This document shows positions 45,054 to 57,187 of a DNA stretch of 64,000 nt, piece after piece; positions within the stretch are counted from its first letter, which is position 1, and every line of letters begins with the position of its first letter. Source of the DNA: Branchiostoma floridae (lineage: Eukaryota > Chordata > Leptocardii > Amphioxiformes > Branchiostomatidae). A model generated the notes under the pieces. It had not been told where the DNA came from. It made no database searches and was given only the letters and a program-made list of their open reading frames with translations. A program made the translations under genes and the position numbers. The stretch covers positions 10,039,860 through 10,103,859 of the forward strand of contig NC_049997.1 of the NCBI RefSeq assembly GCF_000003815.2, written 5' to 3'.

Positions 45054-46702
45054 GTAGCCTGATAGACTACTCACTCACTCACTCACTCGTCAGTCAAATC
45101 CGTGCCCTGATAGACTACTGGCCTTGTTTATTTTCGCTCCTCAAGCTTACCTAATGTATGTGTAATAGACTCAAGATGATCCCATTTGGTAGCTTTACGA
45201 GCCCCGGTTCTTTTAGGGCTCTTTTATGGTCTGTGAAGTTAATAGACTGTGTAGGGAATGGTGTTTGTGGGACAATGGCCTGATCCATTCGCAAGTTTGG
45301 GGGGGGGGGAGGTTTGTCACAAATTATGTGGTCATAGAGTCTTCTCTTACATGTCTTACAATGTATCTTCTTTGATTGTGTTTGGTGATCAAAGAATCCT
45401 AGACGTTGATGAGTGAGTGACTGTTGAAAAACTGGAATGATTCAAATTGGATTTGGGCGACCCTTGATGTCATGATTGAAATATGGTGCACAGAGTAAAA
45501 GTTTAATTCATAATACAACAAAACACAGAAAAAATGTCAAGTATTCGTTCGTTCTTTCTTTCTTTGTAAAAAATCTAGAAATTGTAGAGTGAATCAGTAA
45601 TTCTTTAGATGTTTGGTCACTTAGTGGCTGCAGTCTCAATTGGAAAGTGAACTTATATGTAGCTTGTCAAGTAAAAAAATGAGTGTAACCTGTACAATAT
45701 TAGGATTGTTGATCATGTGCCAGTACTGAGGTCTGCTTATGATTTAATGATTTTTACAGGTCAGGGGTTGTGCAAAGCTTTAGATGTCAGTGATTTTATG
45801 ACTTTTATTCCCTAAAGTATTTTTACAGCAGTTTATAATAAAAGAACAATAATTGCTAAATGAAGATTTCTACATCATTTAGCAATTATCTGCATGGTAA
45901 AATTGCGCGCACATTTACTCGAATTTTCTTTGATACCCAATAAAGAAATCAATACTTCAGTTAAAAAAAGATGAATAATTCATATTTCAGCTCTATTGAG
46001 CATTAAGCTCAAGTAAAGATAAAAAATATCAAAACTGGAAGTTCTGCTGAAGCACTGTAGGAAGTTACCAGGATCCTGAGTATTGAACTTGACCTTTCTC
46101 GATACCTATCCATTTACCAAATGTCATGATGATCCTTCCATAGCTTCTCCAGTTATGCTATGTCTAACAAAGAAAGACACCCAACCAACCACAAACAGGA
46201 ATAAAAACATAAACCACTCTTAACAAAGGTAATGAAAATGGAATATTTTCATGTTGATTGACCCAAACTAATCTTGATGGTCTCTAATAAGGTATGCTTT
46301 AAAACTAGGACCATTGATAGGCAACAAAAATTTTGTGTTTTTTTTAAAAGATGTACTAAAACACCCCCTCCTTTCAGTACCCAGAGCTGTCTATTGACAG
46401 TAATGTTATAACTTAAGATCACATGGTCAAGTCTAAAAGCACTTTCATCAGTGGGAGTTAGTCAGGATTAGTTACAGATTGGCGAGCAAATCCCCCCCCC
46501 CCCACATGACGTTGATATGCCCCAGGTGTGGAGCCAACTCTGTACCAAGAATTTACTAAAGTATAACAGTGTAACAGCCCACCTCAGAAATATCCAGGAA
46601 GGATGTAATGTTTGTTATGGCTGTGACCAGTTAAGAGGACCAAAAGGGGCAACGCCTGATTTCTTCAATGTTCATGACACATAACTCACACAGTCTGAAT
46701 TA
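45054..46702. other. AT-rich unique sequence
   Basis: A (CACT)n tract lies near 45070-45088, a G run near 45299, and a C run near 46492-46503. TGCTAAATGAAGATTTCTAC / CATCATTTAGCAATTATC near 45850-45890 is a small inverted repeat. No gene seen. Confidence 0.4.
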
Positions 46703-47110
46703 GGGCTGGGTACCGGTACAGAAAATTCAGGTCCAGGTCCGGTTCAGGTCCAAACAATTAGGTCCAGGTCCGGACCTGAACCTGGACCTGATTCAGTATG
46801 ACTTATACCAATGGTCCATTTCACTACAAAGAAATCTGTTTGATAGAGTATTAGACTTACACTGGCGTCTTAAAATCCTACAACGCTAACTGCACCTGTG
46901 CGATTGGCTGTAAATCTTGGTAGAAATCACTATAAACTCTACTCTACTTCACTCTTGTTATTTTCTTCCATCTGCAAGCGTCAAAACGCGTGAATGCCTG
47001 ATCAAATAATCTGTTTATTTTCTAATCGGTCCAACATCCAGTCCACCTAATTTTTCAGGTCCGGTTTTCTGGACCGGTCCAATAAGAAAAAACGGTTTTG
47101 TACCGGTACG
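46703..47110. mobile_element. Decayed MITE with GGGCTGGGTACCGGTAC start
   Basis: It begins GGGCTGGGTACCGGTACAG; the right side has TTTTGTACCGGTACGCTGTA. Inside, GGTCCAGGTCCGG and its complement repeat. Such GGTACC-rich elements are common hAT-like MITEs, but the right end is eroded. Confidence 0.55.
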
Positions 47111-47640
47111 CTGTACCGATACAAAACTCAGAATACAAGACTTGTCATTAGTGATCCTGTCTGTCAGCATTGTTGTCAAAGTTGTTCCGCAACTAAGAAA
47201 TCAACCATAAACGATCAATACCGTTGAAAATATAAGCTATTTAAATAGAAGGGAACAGAAGAGTCCTTGTCCTACTTGATAATTAACAGAATGGCCCTTT
47301 AATACTAAGAAAGGGTCTTCTTACTCTACTATAGCTAGGATTAAAGGGAAACTTCCAAGATTTGAGAAGAAGTGGTTTCCAGGAAGTACTTTCATCTCTG
47401 TACCCTCCAGACTTGGTCAATGTTATCCTTGTGAGGTCCTTATCATAGGTAAATAGGATGTGGTCTTAAGTGGTTTATGGAGGGGAAGTCACAGTATAGG
47501 AAGCTCCAAAAATGTAACAGTTGTTTATACTAACGTTTACTCATGAGAGGAAAGATTGGGACAATGTGACCACATCAGAGGATGAGAATTGTCTGTGGGA
47601 TTGGAAGGAACACTTACTGGTAACCCTACTTGTGGGAGAG
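47111..47640. other. Unique sequence, nothing recognised
   Basis: No feature supported. Confidence 0.35.
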
Positions 47641-47887
47641 GTCCTCACTTGCTTTTTCTTACTTTTCAAACTCCAACTTGAACTTTAATTTGTGTACAGT
47701 AATTGAAAAACATGCCCTCCCATTTTCTGCCAATTAGTAATTGTTAGAATGTGTGCGTCCTGTCCTCGTTTACTGTTTCTTACTTTTTAAACTCAAACTT
47801 AAACTTTAATTTGTGTACAGTAATTAGAAAACATCCCTCCCTCCTTCCTATTTTCTACCAATTATTAAATGTTAGAATGTGCGCATC
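47641..47887 (+). repeat. 121-bp tandem duplication
   Basis: Units at about 47641 and 47762 share AACTTTAATTTGTGTACAG, TAATTRRAAAACATCCC-like words and TGTTAGAATGTGYGC. Confidence 0.85.
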
Positions 47888-47915
47888 ATGTTGATGTTTC
47901 ACTTTGGCAGTGATT

Positions 47916-48225
47916 CATACACTTCTATTTTGTCAACAATTCGCTCATTAACTACTTAGGCTTGATAATTGCAGGTAAAGCTGCCAGTTAAATCTGGTTA
48001 AATTAGACATAGGGCTTTAAATACACAAATCATACACTTCTATTTTGTCAACAATCCGCTCATTAACTTCTTATGCATAATAATTGCATGTAAAGCTGCT
48101 TGTTAAATCCAGTTAAATCAGAAGGTGTAGCTCGTTTTGTCCATAAATCGTACACATCTATTTTGTCAACAAACCGCTCATTAACTACTTAGGCACAATA
48201 ATGGCACGTAAAGCTTGTTAAATCT
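47916..48225 (+). repeat. Three tandem copies of a 115-bp unit
   Basis: Units begin near 47916, 48031 and 48149 with TACACTTCTATTTTGTC or TACACATCTATTTTGTC and continue CAACAA-CGCTCATTAACT and GTAAAGCT-GTTAAATC. Confidence 0.9.
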
Positions 48226-48278
48226 GGTGGTTCTATCGGAAGTTGTAGCTCTTTATCCGCTAATAGCTGAGCATACCT

Positions 48279-48297
48279 AGCCTGGATACCAGACCTC
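48279..48297 (+). repeat. Solo TAGCCTGGATACCAGAC end
   Basis: A single terminal repeat of the TAGCCTGG MITE family without a visible partner. Confidence 0.5.
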
Positions 48298-48351
48298 CAT
48301 GCAAGACGATATAGTTTCCTTGGGCTATACCCTTGGCTGGGGAGAAGCGTA

Positions 48352-48638
48352 CAGTCAAACCTGCCCAAGACGACCACCCGGGGGACCGGAAAAGAGGTGG
48401 TCGCTGAGAAGAGTATCGACTCAAAACATGCCCGATGCAAAGTATAAATGGTTTCCGTTGTGCTTAATGGCAAATAGCAAGCACACTGCACGCACGCAAA
48501 GAAGCGAGGTCTTTAATGTCAAATACAACACGCACACTGTAAACTGTAAATTTAACCCCAAAATCGGGACCGAGAAAAAGCGGTCGAAATGGCCAGGTGG
48601 TCGCTGAGAAGAGGTGGTCACTCGGGCAGGTTTGACTG
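48352..48638. mobile_element. TA-flanked MITE, CAGTCAAACCTG ends, copy 2 (deleted form)
   Basis: Same ends and interior as 43367-43852, including ATGCCCGATGCAAAGTATAA, but about 200 bp of the middle is absent. TA flanks both sides. Confidence 0.9.
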
Positions 48639-48765
48639 TACATATAAACCTACATGTACAAGATATATGTGCTACTACCATTGGCCACTATTCCCCAGTT
48701 AGCCAGCCCTTGGGTCTAACTGATGAGATGAGTCTTGTAAAATTTCCTTGGGGCTTCTTGACAGA

Positions 48766-48961
48766 GGGTCAGCATGGGGGGTTACGACAACGATTTACGC
48801 TGAATTCAGAAGAACCCCTACGTATTACGCTAAATCAAGCAAGGCAATTACGCTAAATTTGGTTGCCTCGCTACGATTTACTTAGATAAGATGGTTTTCC
48901 CTACGAATTACGGGAAATAAAATAGGCTGCCTACGCTTTACGGAAAAGAGCATGCAGACCC
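48766..48961 (-). mobile_element. GGGTCTGCATG MITE, copy 3, inverted
   Basis: GGGTCAGCATGGGGGGTTAC to GAGCATGCAGACCC, opposite to copies 1 and 2. CTTGACAG lies one base outside on each side (48757-48764, 48963-48970), an 8-bp duplication. Confidence 0.85.
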
Positions 48962-48970
48962 ACTTGACAG

Positions 48971-49380
48971 GAGCTAGCCTTTGTAGACCTTGGAAACAGT
49001 CTGACATCCAGGCTAAGCAGGCCCAGTGTGTTTGGCTTTAATTGGTCACAAATGAAAGTGGAGAGGGAGGGGTCCCCTGTGTCTGGGAACTCCCTAGGTC
49101 TGTTACCCTACACACCCCTCTGGGACAAGTGGGCCAGTCCAGGCTAGTACAGGTGTTGGTGGCAAATAGGATTTGAAAAAAAGTTAAAGTAACCAATGCC
49201 AGTCATATTCAATTAAGGTAAAGAGCATTAAATTTTCAAGTATTTGCCATAGGGGAGTACACTGAGGCTTTTCTACAGGTCTTTTTTTTAGTCTAACACA
49301 CAAAGTTACCACTACTCTTCTCCTCCTAGACAAAGTTTAAAAATATATCAACCACAGTGACACACTCAGAAGATTAATGA
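48971..49380. other. Unique sequence, nothing recognised
   Basis: No feature supported. Confidence 0.35.
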
Positions 49381-49830
49381 ACAAGCCTTGCAGAAACTCC
49401 TGTCAAAAATCCAATAACACAACCTTCTGCCAAAGGTAAGCTTATGTCAAAATCCCTCTGATGCAATATCATGAATTGCAATATCACATCCATAGGCCAT
49501 ACATTAACACATTCAATACGTACACTTATGTAGGAGGATGGAGCTATGCCTATAATGGACAAGCCCTTAAAATAACTCTTGTCAAAAATTCAATAAAGCT
49601 TACAGTATGTTCCCTACAGCACTATCATCCATTACAATATCAGTCATACATTGACACATACACTTATTTCGGAGGAGAATCAGCATAGATTTAGATCACC
49701 CAGAAAGCATATTTACAGACAAGCCCTTAAAAGAACTCCTGTCAAAAATCCAATAAAGCCTCTATAATGTTCCTTACAGCATCGTAATCCATTGCAATAT
49801 CTCCCCCATACATTAACACTATCAAGGTGC
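49381..49830 (+). repeat. Three tandem copies of a 160-180-bp unit
   Basis: Units start near 49381, 49559 and 49718 with ACAAGCC and continue CTCCTGTCAAAAATCCAATA, ATTGCAATATC or ATTACAATATC, and CATACATTAACAC. Confidence 0.9.
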
Positions 49831-49899
49831 TTCCCTATCAGTCCCCACCACAGTAGCTGTAGGAACCACCCCTCCAGGTGTTAAATGTTTGGTGCCAAA

Positions 49900-50324
49900 G
49901 TCATTACCGCTTGTGTACAGGAGCTGTCTCGCCTTTTACATAAATGGGCATTAAGGACCTTATTACACTCCAGCGTTTACTGTTGTCAGCACCCTCGGTA
50001 AATCTCCAACCAACGGAGGCTTTGTTGCGCAGGAATGCCTGTCTGCCCGCCGTGTTTATTATTGTTGTAAACAGAGGGACGTGCGACGGAGAACTGATCT
50101 GAAAGAGCCACCAGTGTGGATAGTGGAGGAGTGCGGATGTGAGTGTGTGACAATGTGTCAGAGGCAGGGAAATCGGACTCTTTAGCCACTCATTCACTGC
50201 AGGCAGGGCGAAGCAGTATAGGTGAGTGTGGCTGACAGGAGAACATGGGAACGAGCCTGTCTCTCTCCCTGAGACTTCGGAGGCGTACATGCGAATATTT
50301 GGAGGACCAGGAGAAAGAGGCAGC
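49900..50324 (+). promoter_or_regulatory. GC-richer block, candidate promoter / 5' UTR
   Basis: The stretch is repeat-free and richer in GC than the surroundings. It contains a consensus donor-like TATAG|GTGAGTG at 50220/50221 and runs into the short ORF that follows. A 157-codon minus-strand ORF (49904-50377) crosses it but shows no domain. Promoter function is inferred from composition only. Confidence 0.25.
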
Positions 50325-50393
50325 ATGAAAGAGAAGATGTCCGGACCTGTGATGTTATGGAGGTGGGAGAGGAACAATCTGCGCGTTCGGAAG
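50325..50393 (+). CDS. Candidate first coding exon (23 codons)
   Basis: From the ATG at 50325 (A at -3) the frame reads MKEKMSGPVMLWRWERNNLRVRK and ends AAG|GTAACA in phase 0; an in-frame ATG 36 bases earlier (50289) is an alternative start and the frame is closed by a TGA at 50223. The donor is moderate. The end is strongly basic. No family recognised. It resembles the other three candidates only in phase and setting, so the call is weak. Confidence 0.22.
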
Positions 50394-52646
50394 GTAACAA
50401 GCGGTGTTATTGTTGTCGCCCTCCTTGCTGTGTTGTTGCCCCCTGACAGTTACATGATGTACGATCCGTTTTATTTTGGTATGGTGCTGGGTTTTCTCAC
50501 AGGTTTATTTTCTCAAGTTGCTCCCCCCCATTGATCAAATCCAGTGCTCCATCTCACCAGTGGTCTACCTTTCCCCCATGTTTCACTGATCCTGAATAGG
50601 TGCCACATTTTTCATGACATGGTTCGGGCTTGTACACTTGCCAAAAGGTATGAAAATGGGCGAAAGCATGCCCGGCATTTGTAAATATAACATTGAATAG
50701 GCCAGTCTACGTCTTGACAATGCCTTAGAAGGAACTGTCTAGACCTACTCAACGTTTCAAACTGGTATCAGCAACTTATCTTAACATTAGGGTAAGGTTT
50801 AGTCCTTTGTGTGGGTGAATTGATGGCTCGAAATGAGCGGAGTTGAATTTATGTTATTCTTTGTAGCAGTAAAGCGCACTTAAGATCATCAGTGCAACGC
50901 TCGAGTGATCCTTATTCTTAAGTTGTAACCTCAGATAGCCGGGCATGGCTCAAACAAAAGGCTTATATATCCAGCGGGGCGATTAGGATGGGAGGGCAGG
51001 TATCGCATGACCAGGTGTTTAGGAAGGGGTAATGTCGATACAAGGTGTTGTGGTCTCGTTTGTACGGAAGTCCCAACTGACGAGCGTTTGGGGAACAACA
51101 GACCTGGTCCTACAGGTTCATTCATGGGGGGCTCACCTGCGTAAAGTGATGTCCATGATGACGGAAAACTTCCAGATGTTTTGTTGTAAGAGTGGACGTT
51201 ACTTTGTATAACATAACGGCTTCTCTGGAAGTGGAAAGTGGGTTTCATTCATTCAACAGATGGTCTTCGATCACCCACAGATTCATGTATCCATAAGAAA
51301 TGGAAGGCTGTTGATTATTTAGTCTATCTTGTGTTGAAACTGATTCTTGTTAACGAAATGTCACACGTTTTATTTGCCATGTGTGGCTTCCTTGATGCCC
51401 AAAGTCATTGATAAAGGTGCTTGACACTTGATATGAATCCATCTGGGTCAAATCAAAAGAGATTTTGTGTAGAGAGGTGGGTTTAACGTAGGTGTATTGT
51501 TTGGTTATACTGTATCGCCTGAGTTTCCTGTGGTTCTAAGAGTCATGTTTTTATTTACAAAAGAATATAGGGGTAATTAAGAAGGCTAGAAGTTAAGATA
51601 CCCGGTATAGGGGTATGGATATGGGAGGGATGTCTTTGAACATGAAAAATGAAAGGAAGGTGTGGCCAGTTTATTGTTGAACAGCTCTTTTGCCCCCTTT
51701 TTTCTGTTTGTCCTACAACATCCCAAAGGAAGTCCTTCAATACCACATCACAAACTGTAGAGTTAGTATTGTACTTCTAAACCACAATGATACCATTTAT
51801 TTGTAAAAAGATATTTTCACACTGGAGGAGAGTTAAAAGAATGCCACTTGTTTGAGGACCGGAGGCGAACTTGACTTTCACAGTACAGCAGAGAAGTGCA
51901 AAGAATATTTCGGGTGCCCTTCCCCTCTATCTGTGGACTAAGGCTGGCCTTACAAGGGTCAGGAATGGGTAGCGGCTAGACCTGCCAAATCTGCAGCAAG
52001 GCGAAGGAACGGAAGTGTTACAGCTGTTGGTGTTCTGGGTTATTGGAGGTCAAGGGCGTAGCTTTTGTCTAAAGGCTGACACACCCATGTGGCTGTGTGT
52101 GTGTGGTTGCTTTAATTGGTCAGTAGTATTGGAGCAAGTGGCTCTTGAAGAGGCAGAGGGACATGTCTATTATTATGAGCTTCCTAAGCCTCTTAAGTTT
52201 TCAATTCTCTCGAGTTTGAAGAGGGAAGTGCTAACAATTAGAACAGCTACTTGCTTCTGAAAGACCATTGAAGTACATGTAACGTTACATGTACTTTTTA
52301 TTGGTTATACACATAGCTGGATTTTGCCAAAGAAAAGATTAAAAGATATGGAGACCTTGATTAAGACAACATTAAACTTTCAAGGTGGTTTGTCTTCCAG
52401 TTAGTGGAGAAAATTCCCTGCATATGTATCAGATTTAAAACAAGGTGCATGATTTTCTTTATATGTAAAAATTTAAGACCTTATGAAACAAGAAACTGTA
52501 TAATTGAAGCCTTGTTTATCTGCAGCAGCAGTTTTTTATAGCAACAATTCTGCTCCTCCCCTGCTAGGTGGTAAAACGGCTCACTGCTGCGGTAAATATG
52601 AGCAAATTTATCGTATTACCATTTAGACTAGATGAAGTGTTAAAGT
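50394..52646. other. Unique sequence
   Basis: CTTATATATCC near 50961 is TATA-like, followed by ATGGGAGGGCAG|GTATCG at about 50989, a very short possible exon that I do not annotate. Otherwise nothing recognised. Confidence 0.3.
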
Positions 52647-52828
52647 AAAAGGCTTATCGAGTTGGAGGCAATAAAATTTGTCTCTAGCCATTTTTTTATT
52701 ATCAATATATGCCACATGTAAGATGCAAGAAAGAAGAAAAGGCTTATCGTGTATAAGGTAATAAAATTTGTCTATTGCCAAAGGACATTTATTATCAATA
52801 TATGCCACATGTAAGATGCAAGAAAGGA
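52647..52828 (+). repeat. 90-bp tandem duplication
   Basis: Units at 52647 and 52737 share AAAAGGCTTATCG, AATAAAATTTGTCT and ATCAATATATGCCACATGTA. Confidence 0.92.
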
Positions 52829-53584
52829 GTAATGATTTTTCTTCTTCTTGTCTGAAAAGCACTTAATCATGACAACTTCGTGTATTGAAAAAATGACTTG
52901 CCTGAGGACATAATAAAGAGTAAATGTTCTGTTCAGATTGCAGCAAAGTGCTGACTATGTTGAATTGAGTGTTGACCTGAAAGTTTTCTGTACTATATGT
53001 TCTGTGCTGTGTATAGATGTATATATGTGTATATCTATACATGTACATTGTATAGATAGGTTTTTGAGCAGGAAGCCAGGAATACAATGTTGTTACAGGT
53101 CTTCAGGTAAAAAAGTTGACAAGATCCATATTTTTTAAAATTCATTGGAATTCACCTTGTGGCAATGCCCATGTTTTCTTCTTAATTTTTCCCCCAGAAA
53201 TTCTTACAAAACATATGACTCTGCTGTAACCCTTATAATGTTATTGATAACATTTTGTTGTTCTTAATCTGTATGTAGTTTAGGAGTTGTTGCCACAAGT
53301 TTATTTGTTCATATAACATTCACTTTATTGACAGTTTCTCTTCAGTAAAGCAGATGTCCCAGAGAAGCTGCCCACTTGCACCCATCCGTGAACAACTTAA
53401 AACATTTCTGGTACAGATTAGTGTTCTAGTGATGCTACTGGACAGTAAAGTTAAAGGTCATGATTTTCCCATAATGGTAATTTCATGGTGGGGACAGACA
53501 GCAGCTCAGAAACTGACAGATGTAGGTTACCTCCTGTAGAAGGTCCAGTTATGGTCAGCATCAGATGGTCAATTTGGCCTAAAA
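52829..53584. other. Unique AT-rich sequence
   Basis: TATACATGTACATTGTATA-type alternating tract near 53018-53056. At 53347-53411 an acceptor-like TTTCTCTTCAG precedes an open stretch (KQMSQRSCPLAPIREQLKTFL) ending at a weak GTACAG; too weak to call. Confidence 0.3.
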
Positions 53585-53910
53585 GTAAGTGAGTGTGAGA
53601 GAGAGAGAGAGAGAGAGAGGAAAAAAAGAAAGGAACAGCAAGAGAAAAAGAAAAGAAAGAATGGTTGGTCAGTAATCAGTATAGAAAGAACAGAAGGAAG
53701 AGAGTGATAGAGAGAGAAAGAAAGAAACAAGAAAAGAAAGGAAAAAAGAATGGAAGAGAAGAAGACAGAAAGGAAGAAAGAAAGTGTTCTTGGTGGTGCC
53801 AGTCACGACAAGGAAAAGAAAGAAAAAGACAGAAAGAAATGAACAGAGGAAAAAGAGAAAGAAACAATGGAAGAGAAGATGAAAAGAGAAAGAAAGTAAA
53901 AGTGTGATTC
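53585..53910 (+). repeat. Long purine-strand tract with (GA)n
   Basis: About 320 bases are nearly all A and G on the plus strand, starting with a (GA)n run at about 53597-53620 and broken by two short mixed segments (about 53660-53682 and 53788-53812). Lys/Arg/Glu-rich ORFs here are compositional artefacts. Confidence 0.9.
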
Positions 53911-54080
53911 CTAAGTTTTTTTTACGCAGACCTTTAGTTCTAAAATGACTTGAGAACTTTTCTTACATGTGGTAATTGAACAATTGGTGGGGAGCAAGGG
54001 GCCAGTTCCTGGCCTAGGTACTCAGCCTTTGAATTGTGGTCTTTACTCAGCTAACCTACCGTCAGATACTTAAGTACCAA

Positions 54081-54620
54081 ACCAACAAAATTGTTACAAA
54101 AGCCATTGTATTGAGGGTTTAAATTTGTTCATAAGATTTGCCCTTCCATGACCGTAAAATCTTGAGCTATTCTTCAGGCATTATGAAGAGGGAAGTGTGG
54201 GAGGATGTAGTAACCCAGGTTGTAGTGACAGATTGTTCAGTATAATATAACCAGCTGTTGCCACCCTATGTGCCTGGAAAGTTGGTGTGTTACACTGAAA
54301 CCTGCAATACAGAGATTCAAACCACCAGAAGTGTTACAAATTGCATTGTTCTTGAGATTTGCCCCTCCTTGACCACAAGTTCTTGAGAACATTCTTCAAG
54401 CATTATCAAGGGGGAAGTGTCAGAGTATGACAGTATGTAGTAACCGAGGTTGAAGTTTTAAATTATATAGTTATACTGGCTTTAAAAACCACCAAGGAGA
54501 TTGTAACAAATTGCATCGTTCTTGAAATTTGCCCCTCCTTGACCATAAGATCTTGAGAACATTCTCCAAGTATTACTAGTATGAAGAGGGAAGTGTGGGA
54601 GGATGAACTTACCCTCGCAC
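54081..54620 (+). repeat. Three degenerate tandem copies, 165-240-bp unit
   Basis: Units start near 54081, 54321 and 54486 and share TTGTAACAAATTGCAT-like words, GATTTGCCCCTCCTTGACCA, ATCTTGAGAACATTC and GAGGGAAGTGTGGGAGGATG. Confidence 0.85.
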
Positions 54621-54842
54621 CACTCATCCCATGACTCACCACACCCAGAACTGTTTGTGATGACAGTAGCTAAGCAGCCTGGGAAGCCTCAGGAGTTGGA
54701 GCGACCCTGTGTAGGAGTAATGACTTTGACAGCTAACGATGTTGGTGTCATGTAGCCTTTTAAGATAATCTCCTATTAAGGGCCATTCCATTTATATTAG
54801 TTGATCAGGATTCTGAACAAAGGTTTTGTTGGTATTTTACTA

Positions 54843-54965
54843 GCTTTACAGGCATAAAGTGTGGTGGCAACTGGCTATGTTACACTGAAACTTTATACAT
54901 ATACTGGTAGCTGTAAACTTTAAAAGCTGACTAGTGAGGGTGCCTCTACTGTACTTATTGGTAAT
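54843..54965 (-). mobile_element. Relic LINE 3' end-like fragment
   Basis: Read on the minus strand it carries CAGTTGCCACCACACTTTAT and GCCTGTAAAGCTAGT, similar to 56490-56560 on the same strand and to about 54249-54300 on the plus strand. GTGCCTCTACTGTACTTA at its other side matches GATGCCCCTACTGTGCTTAC in the better copy. Confidence 0.45.
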
Positions 54966-56466
54966 GATTTTTCCTTCAAAATTGTTATAGGAAAAAAACT
55001 AAACTTTAATTTGATTTGAACACCTCAATCCTGGGTTGGTAACTCTTGAATTCATGACTATTTCTTGCCATATCAGCATTTTGAAAGGGAATGGTAAGGA
55101 ACATGACCATCTATTCCTTTTTGATTTTCAATTTGTCTGTAATATTGATGTATTGAATAGAATAATGTCTATTATAAATGAACATGAAAGCAAGATTGTA
55201 GTTGTATTGGACATGAAACAATAATCAATATATTATGGTATTGAATGATTGTGCTGAAAATCAACAGATATTCCTTTTCCTATGCATTTGACTATTTGAG
55301 TTTCTTGATTATCAGGATGATCTCAGGTTGTGATGGAAGCTGGTCCCCATTCCAAAGATTAAGGGTTATCGCACTTGCTTAGTTGCCATGGGAACCAAGA
55401 TGTAGATAAATTTTACGATACTCGATAACTTCTTGCAGTGTAAGGGGGCTAACCTTTTAGGGCAGAGTACCTGACCTCTTTCAACTTACTGTAGATGCTG
55501 CAACTGTTAAGTCAGTATACTTTCATCTCTTGTGTTTACTGTAAATATGTATATTGTATATACCTACACAATGAGATCAAGGGTTTCAGATGGCCACCTC
55601 AAAGCAGGATATGTTTTTGATAAGCGGAGTTGTGTTTGTGGTTGTGTTTGGTGAGTTTACTGTTACAAAGTAGACTTCTAACTGTATTTCTGTGTTATAT
55701 GGGCAGATGTTCCTGTGTGTTAAATAAACCTTTCCCAACCTTCTTTTGGACAAATTGTCTTTGTTTTCTGCATAAAATGCAGTTCTTAGTATTCCATAAG
55801 GACTCAGACCCTAAAATGTACCCAACCCTTAAATATACCTGAATGGAATGATCAATGAATCCTCTGTCAATAGTATTGTTATCAATAATCTTTTTTTTTA
55901 AATTTCAAAAATACTATTTCATGAAATTTAAATTTCAAAATTGCATAACCCCCACCACGACCCCCCACCCGCACCACACCCCAAGACATAGGCCTACAGT
56001 GCTGGTCCAAAAATCTACAAAAGAACTCCTTTGAACGAAATCCTGGCTACCCGCATGCCCTATATCTCTGCAAAGTTAGCTTTAGGACAAAGCAGTATCA
56101 CCTTCCAGCAAAGTTTCAACTATATAATGTAGTCTAGACATGTCTGAACTTGAATTTAGTGTGTCCTTCCTTGAAGGTCAGTTTAATAGTCTGTGATATT
56201 GGTAAGAATTCACGTTGGCGTAACCAAGACTTAGTCTTTTTACAAGGCTCATTTTGCTGTATCACGTAATGCCCATAAAATCGAGTAGGTATTTTGTTTG
56301 GCTCAGAGTCAAGGTGATTTTGTTTCGCTGATTTTCAGAAAGTCGCATTTGTAATCATTAGACTGCCTGTGAGTTGACTGGAAAAGATTGGCAACATTCT
56401 TTCAATTGGGGACTTAAATCTAGCTGACCGTGTATGAGGGAGCTTTATGGCGTCAAACCTCTGTCT
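54966..56466. other. Unique AT-rich sequence
   Basis: No exon accepted. A C-rich stretch (CCCCCACCACGACCCCCCACC-like) lies near 55950-55980. Confidence 0.35.
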
Positions 56467-56706
56467 CTATATACTTAGACGGTATAACCACCCTATGGTA
56501 TAACACACCAGCTTTGCAGGCATGCAGCATGGCAGCAGCTGGTCATATAAGTACATTGAACGACCTGTCACACCTAGCTTTTGTAAATGCTTTTTAAAAC
56601 TATCCAACGAAGATGCCCCTACTGTGCTTACATGTAGACACATGAGTAGCACTGACAAGTTTATATTTCTCATGCGTTTTGACAAACCGACAATAGCGAA
56701 ACCCAT
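56467..56706 (-). pseudogene. Possible LINE reverse-transcriptase C-terminal relic
   Basis: The minus-strand frame reads TVGASSLDSFKKHLQKLG, a pattern like the S-L-(N/D)-x-F-K-x-x-L stretch close to the C-terminus of many non-LTR retrotransposon proteins, followed by MYLYDQLLPCCMPAKL, a cysteine-bearing tail. There is no upstream RT core, and the frame is only 79 codons. Similar DNA words occur at 54843-54965. The protein reading is tentative. Confidence 0.35.
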
Positions 56707-56764
56707 ACAGTCCTACATTTTCACCATTACCAAGAAGCGAGAAGAAGCCGAACTTTTGTGTTAG

Positions 56765-57187
56765 ACTAGATTTGTGATACTTTTATATGTATATATCCTG
56801 ACTTGTTGTGACCTGTACTTAGCTCGGTTGGGCAAAATTGCACAATAAAGGTCTTCATTCAATAACAATTTCCACGCTATGATAGTTCTGAGAAAATACT
56901 GCACATAAAGAAACCAGTAAGAGTAGAGCTGACACCTGGGTGACGTGATGTGCTTGGCAAAGAATATTCTATCGATACTGAAGTCACATTGCATATCTAG
57001 GTGAGGAAAAAGTGTCATGGCTTGTCCTCGGTTTGAGGCTGTCCGCTTTAATTTCCATCCTTATTCACCTTCAAGCCTATCTTCTATCCTGCTCTTTGAC
57101 CACATTTGGGAACAGTTTAGATGCACAAAGAACAAAGAGAGAGAAGCATTTGGTCTTCATTCAGTGTCCTTCCTGTCTTTGTTATAG
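56765..57187. other. Unique sequence, ends in a strong acceptor
   Basis: Nothing recognised until TTCCTGTCTTTGTTATAG at the end. Confidence 0.35.

Noticed and set aside
49904-50377. 157-codon minus-strand ORF, the longest gap-free one in the window
   Set aside because: No recognisable domain, composition follows a GC-richer block, and a better exon candidate lies on the other strand.
53665-53907. Lys/Arg/Glu-rich 80-codon ORF
   Set aside because: Direct translation of the purine tract.
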